Source: Warburgia ugandensis (Eukaryota; Streptophyta; Magnoliopsida; Canellales; Canellaceae). Taken from it: a stretch of 64,000 nt of DNA. The notes under the pieces are model-generated. The model was not told the origin of the DNA and ran no database searches. It worked only from the letters and a program-made list of their open reading frames with translations. Made by a program: the position numbers and the translations under genes. Below, piece after piece: positions 28,150-40,943 of this stretch. The number at the start of each line of letters is the position of its first letter. The first letter of the stretch is position 1. The stretch is taken from NCBI GenBank assembly GCA_035236585.1, contig CP141139.1:32931217-32995216 (forward strand), read 5' to 3'.

Positions 28150-28640
28150 CTCGACAAGAGGGAGAAAATGTGGGAGAAGAAGAGAAGGGAGAGAAAAGAG
28201 AAGAGAAGAGAAGAGAAGAGAGAAGGAGAGGAGAAAGGAGCTGGTAGCAGCAGATCTTCACACCGCACCCACACTAGAGAAGAGAGAAGGAGAGGGTGGG
28301 AGCTCGTTTTCACGCTACACCCATGTCAGCGAAGAGAGGTAATAAGAAGAGAGGAGAGAGGGAAGAGAGGAGAAGAGAGAAGGAGAGGAGAAAGGAGAGA
28401 AGAGGGTTGGAGGTGATCTACACGCCAGCGAACCAACCACGTCGGAGAACCACCCATGCTGAAGAAGAGAGAAGGAGAGGGTGGGAGCCGATTTGCATGC
28501 TGCACCCATGTCGGGGGAGAGAGAGATGAAGAAGAGAGAAGGAGAGAAGGAGAGAAGAGGGTGGGAGTTGGTGGGACCTAATCTGCACGCGCGCCGGAGA
28601 AAACCAAAGGGAGAAAACCACTGTGACTCACGCAGGAGGT
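28150..28640 (+). promoter_or_regulatory. Purine-rich, tandemly repeated leader (probable 5' exon) of the second CACTA gene
   Basis: A block rich in AGAAGAGA and GGAGAGAAG. The phrase AGAGAAGGAGAGGGTGGGAGC plus a following CACCCATGTC phrase repeats near 28265-28330 and 28465-28515, with related variants between. It ends at a possible donor (GGAGGTAAAA at about 28635), and an acceptor TTTGTAG stands at 29208-29214 just before the first coding ATG. I read it as an untranslated first exon. Long open frames in it come from base bias. Confidence 0.45.
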
Positions 28641-29216
28641 AAAATCCATTAAACTCATTTCATGATTTATGTTTTCATGCTAGATCTGTGTTATTTAGTG
28701 TAATTAGTATGTTGTATGGATAGGGTAATTAGGATGTGGTATGGGGTAATCACAATCTAGCATGAAAAAACTGATCCAGAATTTCTTTTACTGATCAAAG
28801 CATGGAAGCTTTCTAATAACATAGCCACAAGTAGCGAATATGTTGTGTCCATGAACATGTTTTCATATAAGTTCATGACCAAGTAAGATGATGATTGCCC
28901 AAATTAATATTTTCCTTTGTTGTTGATGATGATTAGTATTAGTAAATGAGTTTGTCTCATGAAAATGAGTATTAGTAAATGATAAATGATAGAAAAATAA
29001 TTCACTTGAATTTTCATTGCACCTTTTTATTGGTGATAAAGTTGATACTACATATTATAAGCAAATCTATAGTCTTGGAGAATAAATTAATATTTTCCTT
29101 TGTTGTTGATGATGATTATTCATGTTTTACTTAGGTGAGGGTTTTAATTAGCATGTAATTATTGAAAGGTCATTTAAAAGTATTGTTCTAATATCATTGA
29201 ATGTTTCTTTGTAGTA

Positions 29217-32200
29217 ATGATGGAACCAGGAGAACATCAAACTAAAGAACATGGCTTCAATGAAGAGCATGAACAAGAGGCTCACATGAGCACTACTCCA
29301 AAAACAAAGGACAGAGGGTGAACAACAATGGAAAAGGTTATCAAGAGAAAATCAAAGAGAATTAAAGAAACTATCCAATACAATAGTAGAGGGCAAGAAA
29401 TTGGTGAGAGTGCCCTTGCTTATAGTAGTTTCATCTGCTCTAGAGTGAGAAGCATGGTTCCTATCACATTTGAGGATTGGAGACTTGTGCCATCCTCAAC
29501 CAAAGATTCAATATGCGAAATAGTGAAGGTATGTTAACATTAAGTACATGTATTATTTATATTATAACTTTCCTTATTTTTCAAATATAGTAATTTGATG
29601 TCTTCCATTTGCAGGCTGTCTTTGATGTGTTGGATGACAAGAGGACAAGTGCTTTACAAGGCGCTAGTGAGTAATGGAGAAAATGGAAGAACTACCTTGT
29701 TCACAAGTACATAGTTCCAAATGTCAATGATCTGTCAAGGCTATACATGGTGCCTTCCATTTACTTTGACATCATCAATTAGGAGGCTTGGAATGCATTT
29801 GTACAGAACCGCACCTCCACCGAGTTTGAGGTATGTGCAGAAATTATGCTTCATTATTTTAATTACATGTAACGTTCAATTTACTATACTTGATCATGCA
29901 TGTAAAAATGTGCAGGTGAAGAGTCCAACGGGAAGAAAGGTGCATGAAACAAATTCATAGCACCACCTATCTAGGATGGGCTACACTCATTTAGAAGAGC
30001 TCAAAGTAAGCATCTATGATAATTTATCCCATTTGATTTAATGCTACTAAAATTATATACATGTTCTCTAACTATAGTGCCTTTGCTTGACAGCAAAAAA
30101 AAGTTAGGACTAAGGAACCCATTGATTGCTCCATTCTCTAGAAGATGGCGAACTCGGTGGGCCGTATTGGTGAGAAGTTCTTAGATGAACCTACTGTGCA
30201 AATTGCTTCGTGCGTAGTAAGTGGTTCCACCTGTCTATAAATTTTTTACAAATAATTAGATCAAATGATCATGTCTTTCTGATTAAATTTTGTAGGACGC
30301 TCTTACCCAAGAAAGCACTACTACAGGAACTTTAAGCAGTACTACTGCCAAGGAAGACATCTTGTATAGGGCTATGGGCAATATGAATGACCACCCTAGT
30401 CGAGTTAGGGGCATGGGTCACAGTATTGTTCATTCTAAATTCTTTGGTAGAGGACGTATACCTAAAGTTCAAGATGATGAGCTAGCCTATAATGCATTTG
30501 TTGCTAAAGTAAGGCAAGATATAATTAGACAGATGCAAGAGGGAGGTTTGATGGTGGTTGCTACACCCCCTACTCATGATACTCTCAGACCCACTATACC
30601 TCCATCACATGCAAGCTGCAATTCCCCAACCGAAGAAGATGATGAAAGGACATCTACGAGCGCCCGCCCCCATGAATAGGAAATTCCTTCCTAAGAGGTC
30701 TACATGTACATAGAAAAAGCTATAAGTTTTCGTTGTCATTTTTAATAATCTTTTATATATCTCAACCTATTTATTGCATATTTGCACTGCATGTGGGTTA
30801 GTGCTTGTTGGCCGTGGAATCCCATCAAAATATTGTGGTAGTTGGTTCATGCTATGAGCATGAATCAAACATTTTGCATGGAATTATTATGCCACAAGGT
30901 ACTAAGTGGGTTTCCATTACCATGGCATTGAATGCTAATGCCTACCTACCATTCCCATTAAAAATGAAAAATATTATAACCGTTGGGTAGGTAGTTGCAT
31001 ATCATGTCGCTTGGCTGGAGGACTAGTCATTCCCATAGAGTCCACGGTATGTACCTTATCATACTACCTTTCTCATTAACATTCTTTAGCTAAAGGCCTC
31101 ATAGAATTCATTTAATAACTATATACGGTTAATCAGAAACAACATGCAGCATCAAGATCGGCCACCATTCCAGTGGCACCTATTGCTATTGCACCAATGT
31201 AATAGGTACTTATATATATATATATATATATCTTTGGTTTTTCATTCATCATATATTAGGCCCTCTTCATATATTAATATTAATTAGGTGCAAATTTTTA
31301 CATCTTTTACAGCATTCGACCAAGGAGCATGTGGAAGTCCCACCTAGCATGCCTCGATCCCTAAGGGTACTCTATGGTCTCATCAACAGCAATATGGGCA
31401 TCAATCCTAAACAAATCTAGTGAGGAGTGCTTGCCGATAGCATTGTTGAAGTGCCACTTATAGCAGAGGACCTATTACACATTTGCCAATGGGATCAACT
31501 CAATCACCCTCACATTGTCTCCTACATTGGGTATATATGGATATACTTGCTTATAAATCATTTGATATTTAATTACATGTTACATTTTAATGGTATATGT
31601 ACTAATTATTTCTTCTATGTAGGTTTCTAAATGATGATACTAGCTTTTTTGAGGGTGAGGGTACACTTTACCAATTCCTTAACCCTGACATCATTTTTGG
31701 AGCTTTGGCGCAATGGGTGATCAAGCATCATAGTTAGGATATTTTAGCAGGCCTATTTTGCTACTCTAAGGGACAGGGCTTAATGAATCCCTACAATAGT
31801 GGGTAAGTTTTAATTTTCTTGTTTTCTTATCAAATTATTCTATACCTAGGGATTGTCAACTTTTATTACAATCCACATGACTATTTATGTAAGTCTCATT
31901 GGATGTTGCTCTTTTTGGATGTGCATGGTGGGCATGCTTTCTTTTTTAATTCTTATGGATCACATGTCCGTCCCACCCTCGCAGATATTATAAATAAGTA
32001 AGAATTTATTTTTTTCATGTGTTATGTGTATATAAGTACATAATTTGTTATTCATCTATACTACATTTGAAATATAAATTTGTAGGGTTTGGTTTGATTA
32101 GATTGTTGAGACCGAGACTATACAACCACCAAAACTCACTTGGAAGAATGTTAAGGTTTACGAAATAATTAATTGCTCTAAGTTATCACTAATTAAACCT

Positions 32201-32500
32201 ACATTATTACAAATGATATTTAGTAGTTGTTTTGTTGTCCTTGTTCTGCAGTTCCCTAGACAATAGTCAAATTGGGAGTGTGGGTATTATGTCCTAAAGT
32301 ATATGAGGACCCTTGCAATCGATGGTACCCCTATCTCCCATTTAAGAACGGTAGAAAATTTTTTTTCCATAATTTTATATGTTTCTACAATTTTTATAAA
32401 TCTAGTTAAAAAGTTTTAGCTTAATTAAATATGTTGTATTTCAGGCTGCTGTGCTTTCGAACTGAACATCTAAGAAGACTTGCTCCTGGGTAATTCTTAA
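29217..32500 (+). pseudogene. Second CACTA gene: transposase_24 + DUF8039-like + Ulp1/C48 peptidase-like
   Basis: An intron-rich gene on the same strand as TNP2. Exons I can place: 29217-29528, 29615-29830, 29916-30005, 30094-30216, 30296-about 30679, then about 30801-31046, 31312-31420, and pieces to about 32470. The first five give a plant transposase (Ptta/En/Spm, transposase_24-like): ITFEDWRLVP, a KYIVPN segment, LSRMGYTHLEEL and VRGMGHSIV. The 30801 exon resembles the small beta-rich DUF8039 domain (NILHGIIMPQG). The last part resembles a C48 SUMO-type cysteine protease: SHWMLLFLDV with His at 31897-31899, and ECGYYVLKYM with Cys at 32279-32281. The expected Asp between them appears as Asn (FFFNSYG). 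In-frame stops (29319-29321, two in exon 2, others later) mark it as a pseudogene. Confidence 0.7.
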
Positions 32501-32640
32501 TGAAATAAGATCTGAATGGGCTAACTATGTAATGACTTTCAATTAGTTGTTGGAGTAACTATATGAACTTGAAATACATAATAAAGTATTTTTTCCATTG
32601 ACTTGTGTGTGCTCCTTTGGATTTTATTATTTTCTTTGAA

Positions 32641-32664
32641 ATATATATATATATATATATATAT
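32641..32664. repeat. (AT)n microsatellite
   Basis: About twelve AT units just past the end of the second CACTA gene. Confidence 0.9.
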
Positions 32665-32949
32665 TTGTATTTTAAGCAATGAATGGGTGAAAATTTGGAG
32701 TGTGAGAATAAATGAGTATGGATGAAGTAAATTTGGAGTTTGAACATGGAGTGAATATGTGGTGGTTGAAGTATATAACTTTTATGAGATGAAGAATGAG
32801 ATGGTTACTTAGAGTGTGAAAGTAAATGTGAATGTGTATGGATTTACAATTAAGTGAATGCAGATGTTATAGACAATGCATATGTTGTACTTTCTTATAT
32901 AAATTATTTTCAAGATAGATGTGGATGGGTAATGATGAGTATTGATGTT

Positions 32950-33300
32950 TTGTAGTCATTATGGATGTATTAGGCGTTATATTTTAAGATCAATTCAGGG
33001 TATCAAGAATGACCTTGATACTGTGCCCTTGATCATGCTTACCATCTGAGGTATTAAGACTGTCATCTACATAGGTTGTGTGTCAATTTGAGTTGGGAGT
33101 TTGGGGCCTAAAAACCATTGTATAGTCCTAAGCTTGTCTTAGTAAAAATTTGGTTAAGGACATTAGTCACTAGAATGAATAGATAACAGGACAGTGGGCA
33201 TCCTTGTTTGATTTCCATTGTGGTTTTGAAGAAATTTGTTGCTTTCCTATTTTTTGTTTGGTATTCATCCATAGAAAAGATGTACAAAAGTAGCAAAATA
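32950..33300 (-). pseudogene. LINE (L1-like) reverse transcriptase fragment
   Basis: On the minus strand, 33108-33296 encodes NFFKTTMEIKQGCPLSCYLF, the QG-x-PLSP region (RT block 4) of a non-LTR retrotransposon with the last Pro changed. About 35 bp further, in another frame, is YVDD (33062-33073), the catalytic box, followed by a segment like the ILxxFE helix. A frameshift and stops separate them. It lies in the spacer between the second CACTA gene and the right end, so a LINE inserted into the transposon and decayed. Confidence 0.55.
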
Positions 33301-35875
33301 GATCTTCATTATTTGGATGTAGTTATTTGAATGCAATATATAGAATATTCTCGAATAAGTGAATGTATTTATACTTGCATAAATCTTCAATATATGAACT
33401 CATAAAACATTACTGGACCTTAAGTCAAAATTCAACTCTATCAATATTTGTTTCCCACCCTTAGGAAGTGTTGCAAGTAAAGAATGTAGGATATAAATTT
33501 TTATGATGTTTCATATACTGTAGGTTATGAATCTTTTGGAGAATTTGGTACCATCTTGTTTGTAACTCTTGGTTTCTTCAATTGTTTGGATGTCCTAGTT
33601 CTAGTAATGGTGTGTCAGTGATTCCTCCTGTTTGGTAGTAGCAAATGAGAGCCCTTCTTCAAAATGCTAGGCTATCTATGTACCCACACTATTCTGACTA
33701 GTTGGAAATGGGAACTGGTGATGCACCTTCAAAAAATGCTGATCTTTCAGTTTATTCAAAGCTTTTGTAGCACATTCTGTAGATTTTTCATCCTTCAAGT
33801 TGCATGTCATACAACTAACTAGTGCTTCATTCCAAATGTATAAAATCAACAAGTTGCTAGCCATTTTTTGTTATTGCTATCTTATTTGTCCTTAGTATAG
33901 TCTTGGCATAAATGTTTGGTAGATGGAAGGGCTTTTACTAAAATTTATTGCCTTTAAATGTCTGGTAATTCTGTAGACTATCTTGTCAATAGTTTGGCTA
34001 GGTGCTCAGTCCCAAATATGAAAGAAATGGAAACGGTAAAGTTTAGGAAATATTATAGCACTAGGGGAACCTGAAAATTTTTACCTACAAAAATTTTGAT
34101 CTTTTTCCTTGCATGTAACTCCTTTGTATTGAACTAATTAGTGCAAGTGCTTTGCACATGAACTACTTAAACTCAATATTTTTTTCTTTATTTTTATTTT
34201 AAATTGTTGATGCTTTATTTATAACAAAGCAAGAGGCCATAAGACCCCTGCCATGAATGACTAAGTCCTATCACTCGATTTTTGCACTTTTCTACTATGT
34301 TCCACTCCCTAAGTTCTTTATTTTTTTCACAGGCTACAATGGTTTTTTTATTCTATTTTAGTGGATACAGATTCGTGTCTGCATCACTAGTTTAATCTAG
34401 AATTGTTGTTTGAGTTAAAGGGTTCTTGATATAGTTAGTTTCATTCCATCTTAGCGTCAGTTTTTGCTCTTGAATACTCTCGATATCAACGTTAGAGATT
34501 ACTAGGTACTAGATACTATTCTTTGTAGGGCTTTTGCTTTGGGCATTAAACAGTAAAAATTATGCTATTGTTCACTTTCCAAAAATTTTAAACACTAGAA
34601 GGGTTGAATTAGACAAGTAATATAATAAAAAGATCAAGGATAAGTAGAAATAGATTATTCAAGCTTGCAAATCCTTTTATAAGGTTGGAAATGTCTTAAA
34701 CTCTTATATTTGATAGGTTGAGGGTGTTAAACCATGTTCCTTATTTCCAAGATTTAAAATTTAATAATTATAATTTTTTGAATGTGTTGTATTGGTAGGC
34801 CATAGACCATTATGTTTTTTTGGCTTATTTGAAGCCTGCTCTAAGTATGAGAATTTATATTTTTATTGGGGCCATAGGAATTTCTATCATAGTTGAATAT
34901 TTATAATGTTGTCATTTCTATTACCACTTTTGCATCTTTCATGTTCTTGAATTTCTCAAGTGAAATAAAGTTCAACTTGTGCTTTAATATTAGCCTCATG
35001 ATCTTCTCTGTCTACACTGCTGGTCTAGAGACTCCTATCCTGGTTTGGATGGCAGGCACACTACATTTCTTAGTTTTTCAATGTGAAATCATTCGAGCAT
35101 TCTTTATTATGTTGGTTTTCTTTCATAGTGTGCTTTCCAATAACGTTTGATCTATGTATGAGTTTTCCAACTATATCACCTAACTCACCTGAATTAGTCA
35201 TTCTATATGGCTACTCCAATCAGCTGAATTCCGTTGTCTTCTTTTACATCGAATTACATTTCAATTGCCAGGTTAGTGCCATGGACTTGTAACTAGTAAT
35301 GGGTGACATGCTTATTCGTGTTTTTTTTAATGAATTACCAGAAAGAGAGAAGAAATGGAATAGAAATAGAATGGATGTGGGTTGTTCGCCCTATTTTAAG
35401 TGAGTGTTCCTATCATGACCCTTAAGTAAGGGTTCTAATACAATGACATAGATGCATAGTTTGTGGTGCTATGTGATTTTCTTTTCTTAGATTCAAGCTG
35501 TGATTCATTCATGCGTCAAACGTAATCCTCGAAGTCTGTTAACTATGACTGTCCTTTCCATTATGATCAGCTTCATTTTTCATTTTATGATCAGCTTCAT
35601 TTTTCATTTTTGTTATTCTATACTCACTATCAATTTGGATCTTTCACTGGTGTACTTTTTGATGTTGTTAAGCGATATTGCTAATGCTATTAGAATGTCT
35701 TGTATTTTCTTTGCTAAAAGCCATTATTGGACTTTAAGCATTACTCAACTACAAGAAAGAAGTGGTTGAATGTTAATGTTAATAGGTTTTTAATGTTTAT
35801 AAACATTGTTTAAGTATTAGGTTCTCAATGTATATAGGTGGTGGATCTAGAAAAGAAAATTTTAAAAAATAATTA
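33301..35875. other. CACTA right-hand spacer without recognised gene
   Basis: AT-rich. Short open frames exist (34893-35150 plus, 33676-33864 minus) but show no domain, and their hydrophobic content follows from T-rich codons. A 24-bp tandem repeat (ATGATCAGCTTCATTTTTCATTTT) lies at about 35563-35610. The segment up to about 34130 may be more of the LINE. Confidence 0.4.
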
Positions 35876-36216
35876 TAACTTTAGAAGTCGTTTATTTTTA
35901 AACAGTTTCTAAAGTTGTATAGTTTAGAGGTCATTTAAAAATAAATAACTTCTAAAATTAAAGACTTTAGAAGTTGTTTAAAAATAAACGAATTCTAAAA
36001 TTAAAGACTTTAGAAGTCCTTTAAAAATAAACGACTTCTAAAGGTCTTCTAAATTCCTAAACTTTAGAAATCGTTTATATTTGAACTACTTCTAGAGTTT
36101 AGGATTTTAGAAGTCATTTATTTAAACGACTTTTAAAGTCAATGAAATAGAAGTTGCTTATTAAGCTACTTCTATTAGTTTTAACTGACTTTAAAAGCCT
36201 CCTGTGTAGTAGTGGT
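35876..36216. repeat. CACTA right subterminal palindromes and terminal repeat
   Basis: At least seven words of the AAGTCGTTTA/TAAACGACTT type in both orientations, written here mostly as TTTAGAAGTCGTTTA and AAACGACTTCTAAA, then the terminal repeat ending TAGTAGTG at 36216. Spacing and sequence mirror the left end. Confidence 0.85.
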
Positions 36217-36317
36217 AAATGAAAGATAGAAACTTTTCATAGAACAAATGACTAAATTCAATAAGAAAAATTACATTTTTTAAATGGAAAAATCATCTAA
36301 AGTTAAAATGACTTTTC
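36217..36317. other. Short spacer between CACTA end and second gypsy element
   Basis: About 100 bp with no match to the start of the right LTR at 40944. Homology between the LTRs starts near 36318 (TTTTTGAGTTATTTTTG), so the left LTR was cut short before or during insertion of a neighbour. Confidence 0.45.
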
Positions 36318-39300
36318 AGATTTTTGAGTTATTTTTGAAGAAAATTCAAATTTGGACTTTTGTGCTTTGAGTTTTGAGGGATTGACATTTTGAAGACACC
36401 TGATTGACCCTTGAAACCTCAACAATTGGATTGTACTTGGAAAAACAATTTCAACAACACTAAGCATTCTAAAATCGGAGTCTAAATAAAAAAGTTATGT
36501 AGTTTGCAAGTGAAGGGCAATTTAGTAATTTTGCTTAGTGGGCCCATCTATTTAAAAATCTAAAACTAATCATTGTAGAAAAATGGAGGAGCCATTTTAA
36601 TAATGGCACCCCCTCTGAGTAGATGACGTGGTTTTCTCTCCCCCTTCTTCTCTCTCATCTTCTCCAACTAGTCACTATTGACCACCAGCACGCTAGAGGC
36701 AATGGCTTGAGCCCAGCTCGCAGGCAATGCCAAACTCATCTCCCTTCTCCCCTTAGCTTGATCAAACCAAAACATGCTAGCCCAAACCCCTTTTCCTTTT
36801 TCCCATCTCCCTCTTTGTTCTCCTCTTCGATCAAATCACTTGCTTGCAACAGTCACTGGGGTGCCCAATCAACTTACCGGTGATGCCATACCCACCTCCC
36901 ATGCCCTCTCTTGTTTCCCCCTTCTTCCTAAAGCTTTGTCTAAGCAGGCCACCTACGACTACTACCCTGTGTCGTGTGTGGCATCTTTCTATGCAACTAG
37001 GGTTTAATCTTCGGTGACATAGTTTTCCCCCACCTTCTTCCCTCTTCTCTTCTCTTACCTTCCTCTCCTGCTCCTCACATCTCTTCTTCATCACCAATGA
37101 TGGCTCTATGATGGTGAACAAAGCTATTGGGTTCTATATGTACAAAGGCAAAAATGACTTGGATTGAAGATTCGAGCCGTTCATTGTGTTCATCTTGACG
37201 TCACGAACAAAAACCCTTAAAAGAAATCAAGGATTGGGTTGATCAAATGGAGATCCAGATGTAAAAGTATTGTATGGCCATAATCATGTTGATCCTTGAC
37301 TATCTAACCTTGATTTGACACTTGTAACGATAGGTCAAACAAAGATTAACATGATTGTAGTGGTGTGATTGATCAAGAGCGTCTGCACAAACTGGATAAT
37401 TATTCATGTCAGCAAATCAGAGAACTTGATTTGAGGTAGGTGGAATTGAGATTGTTATGTTTTCAGTATATTTGCATTATGATTTCATACTAAGTTTTGA
37501 TAGTAAGTGATAATGAAATTAAAAATGCATATGGTGTTTTCAATTATGGTTTGAACTATTCTTGCATGTGTACATGTTATCCATGATCTATTTTGTAAGA
37601 AATATCTATAAGATGGTCTAGCGATATTTGGGTAATCTTTATTTGGTGTATATGTTTTTCATGAATTTATTTTAGATGATATTGAGGAATTGTTTTGACC
37701 TATTTTTCCATGAATTACTAATTTTCGTATATGGTTAAGGCTACATGACTTGTAAGAGCTAAAGACTGTGATTCACAAGTATGAAAATTAGATGACTTGT
37801 AGGAGTTGAAGACTGTGGTGGTGCTCAGGTAATATCAAACTACTTGTAAGAGTTGACGATTGTAAACCATAAGTAAGATGAAACGACTCATGAGAGTTAT
37901 AAGAGTGTGAACCACATGTAAGATTAGACAACTTGTAAGAGTTGAAGATTGTGGTGCACAAGAGTTGAAGACTGTGGTACCCAGGAAATATCAAATGACT
38001 TGTAAGAGTCGAAGACTATGGTACCCAGGTAATATCAGACAAGTCGTAAGAGTTGAAGATTGAGGTACACAAGTAATATCAGATGACTCGTAAGAGTTAA
38101 AGACTATGAATTACATGTAAGATCAAATGACTCGTAAGAGTTGTAAGATTGTGAACCATAGGTAAGACAGATGACATGTAAGAGTTGTAAGAGTGTGAAT
38201 TACAGGTAAGACTGGCAAAATTACAAGATTTGTAAGACTATGATCTACAGGTATAATTAAATTTAGGAAACTTGTAAAAGTTGGCCTAGCTTGGGGTGAG
38301 TATTAAGACCCCTATCGTTTTATCGGTGAGAGTAGCCAATGAGGGTGGGTCAGTGTAGCACTGGTAGACTTCTAGGTGATCCAAATTTTAATGAATTTTG
38401 AGAAATTATTTTATATGATTCCTTAATGGATTCTCAAGGATTTGTGTTGAAAGTTTTGTCATCGAAATTTAATTGTATGGTCTATATGACAATTGATGCT
38501 TTATACATCTTTTAGCATGCTTTGTGTTTCTCATTAAGTTGACAATTTGATATCTAATATGATTTTGTGATTTAAACGAAATGTATGGACATTGACTCAA
38601 TTGAGGTTTTATAGCTTCATTTTACATACTGAAATCCAAACCACGACTAGGCATTGTTATATGATAGTGTTTCATGAGTTTATAATATTTGAGATTGATT
38701 TATGAGAAATGAAAATCTATAAGACATCTATGTTTTGGACATGTATTTGTGATTTTATTGAAATTATGTTTTAGATTTGTAATATGATTGAATGAGATTG
38801 AGTTTGATTCGTACTAAATGTATGAATTGAGAATCAAATAGTTTTGACATGAATGCTTGATTTATAAATTCATAGAATTGACATGAAAACCATGTTTTGA
38901 GATATACTAATCTTGATTAGATATGAGATATTATTTAAAACATTAATTTATAGTAAATCATAAATTGTGTTTAATTATTTATGCATCATGTTCCACCTAT
39001 GCAAGCACAAGTTTGCTAAGATATTGTATTTGCTTACAATATCTTGGATTTGATGAAGTAGAATAGAAGAAAGAAAGTAGAAGATACAATGAGGAGTTGC
39101 AAAAGAGATTAACAGTAGTAACATCAAAGTGAGTATAAAGACTTATGAATGTTCTTTTTGGATATGATGAATTGAACCTTCACTTTATGACTTATATTTT
39201 GTGGACATGTATGAGAAATGTATGGAATGATGGTTGTGACTGGATGGATGTTGGCTATAATAAAATTTATTTTCACACTACTTAACAGTAAAAATGTTTT

Positions 39301-39651
39301 ATTTTTCAAATTAGTGATGTACTTGGAAATGGAATTGAGACAAAGTCTCCCTTATTATCATATATATATATATATATATATATGATTGATGTCTATTAGG
39401 GATATCACATCGCATGCAAAAAATGAGCAATATCCTAGAAACAGAGCCAGATTTTCAATAAAAATGAAATGATCATTTTATCATCATATCCCTACTTGTG
39501 AAGTCCTAATGATACTCGGGGTTTTGGTAAAGATCTTTTGATCAAAATTTTTTTGCCATTATTTGTTTTCTGAAAGAAAATTTCAATTAGAGGCCTCGCT
39601 TTGGAAAAATTTTTTTTGTCAAAAAGTTGATTAAAAACCCGGGTCATCACA
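36318..39651 (+). repeat. Left LTR of second gypsy element
   Basis: Ends GGGTCATCACA at 39651. A TATA-like CTATTTAAAA at about 36549 precedes a CT-rich zone (36630-36850), likely the promoter and transcript start; the right LTR has the same order at 41200-41330. It carries a minisatellite at 37740-38260 and an AT run at 39358-39383 that the right LTR lacks. Confidence 0.75.
37740..38260. repeat. Minisatellite of ~40-50 bp units in the left LTR
   Basis: About ten imperfect units built on GACTTGTAAGAGTTGAAGAC followed by TGTGGTACCCAGGTAATATC or a variant (TGTGAACCACAGGTAAGA). Unit length varies and two unit subtypes are mixed. Confidence 0.85.
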
Positions 39652-40943
39652 GGTGGCATCAGAACTCAGATTAATCCACTCATAGCTAGTCCTACATGTC
39701 CAAAAGTCAAAGACAACCAACAAGCAAGTGTACTTGATGACGTTTTAGATCATATTACAAGAAACTACTACTTCAATAAGAAGAGCCAGTTTTAAGTGGC
39801 ATTCATAGATAATTAGCTAGTGATGATTTTGGTAGGAGATTCATATCCCTACACAGGAAGAACAATTTTCATGGTATGTAAACTATAGCAATGTTGATAG
39901 TTATGTTCAAAAGGTTTATTTTGATAAGCCTCTATTGAGGTGTAGAATGCGAGAGGCTGATGTCCCCGGGCAAGTTTGGTTGTATGTTCAACAAGAAAAT
40001 GACTTGGCTCAAAGGCAATGTGCGTTGAGTGAAGATCCCAGATTGAGTAATCAAGGCTTATTTTCATTTTACCCTTTGGGTTATCAGGTTTAGCTACTAA
40101 TCCATCATGATTGAGTTCATTAGTAATGTAGAGATGTGCAGTAGGACTTGATAAATTGAACTATGCTAGGTCAAATACTTTTGTATTAAGATTGCCTATT
40201 ATGGGCAATATTGTTGACAATCCTTTGGATCCATTATGATGTTCACATTGGATTTCTTTGCTAAAATGTAGATCTTTGCACACAGCCTTTGACGGTTATT
40301 ATCACACCATGGTTCATTTGAGTGACTAATATCACTTTGTACCTCTTATGAGGAGAGATTGTTAGAAGTATGGTTTCGACAAGTGTATGAAAAGAAATTT
40401 TTTAATGAAGGACTGCATATAAAATGCCATTTCATGAATCATTAGAACTTAGAAATGATGATGAATACCTGTATAAGAGTAGAGTGTTGTAACTTAAGTA
40501 CAAACTAAGTATTGACTGAATCCACATGATGTGTTATAATCTGGAAGGATATTATGAAAATGTTATTAATGAAAGACTAATTTCTACTCTAAGTAAGAGT
40601 GTCTAATATATGATCCTTATTCAACCCTAATCCATGAACTCGGGCTAATTATGAATGATTTGGAATTTTGTCCCTACAAAGATATGAGATAATTAGATGA
40701 GTCTAATTATAAGTTGATTAGTCTTTGAGTTCCTTTCATATGCATGAATTATGTGAACATACATTGGAAGACATGATGAGAAATAGAGAGAGATAACTAA
40801 TAGAGTATGCAATGGCAGCGGCTCGTTATAGTTCAAATGGACAGAAAAGCTATGTTAGTGAGGATTTTAAAGTTAAAATCATAAATCCTTGAGAATGACT
40901 TGAAAAGAATTCCAAGGATAAAATTTCTTTAAGGGGGGAAGAA
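39652..40943 (+). other. Interior of second gypsy element: PBS, non-coding body, PPT
   Basis: Primer site at 39654-39665 with two changes from the tRNA-Met complement. No protein domain is recognised. Near the right end, GAATTCCAAGGATAAAATTT then AAGGGGGGAAGAA (40931-40943) is the pol-end/PPT junction typical of gypsy elements. Confidence 0.65.

Noticed and set aside
28081..28621. Long open frames on both strands in the purine-rich block
   Set aside because: They arise from the AGAAGAGA bias that lacks stop codons; overlapping frames on both strands argue against coding.
34893..35150. Hydrophobic 85-codon frame as a membrane protein gene
   Set aside because: T-rich codons make the translation hydrophobic; there is no family match and it lies in transposon spacer.
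37740..38260. CRISPR-like array of regularly spaced repeats
   Set aside because: The units are imperfect tandem repeats with no constant repeat/spacer pattern, located in a plant LTR.
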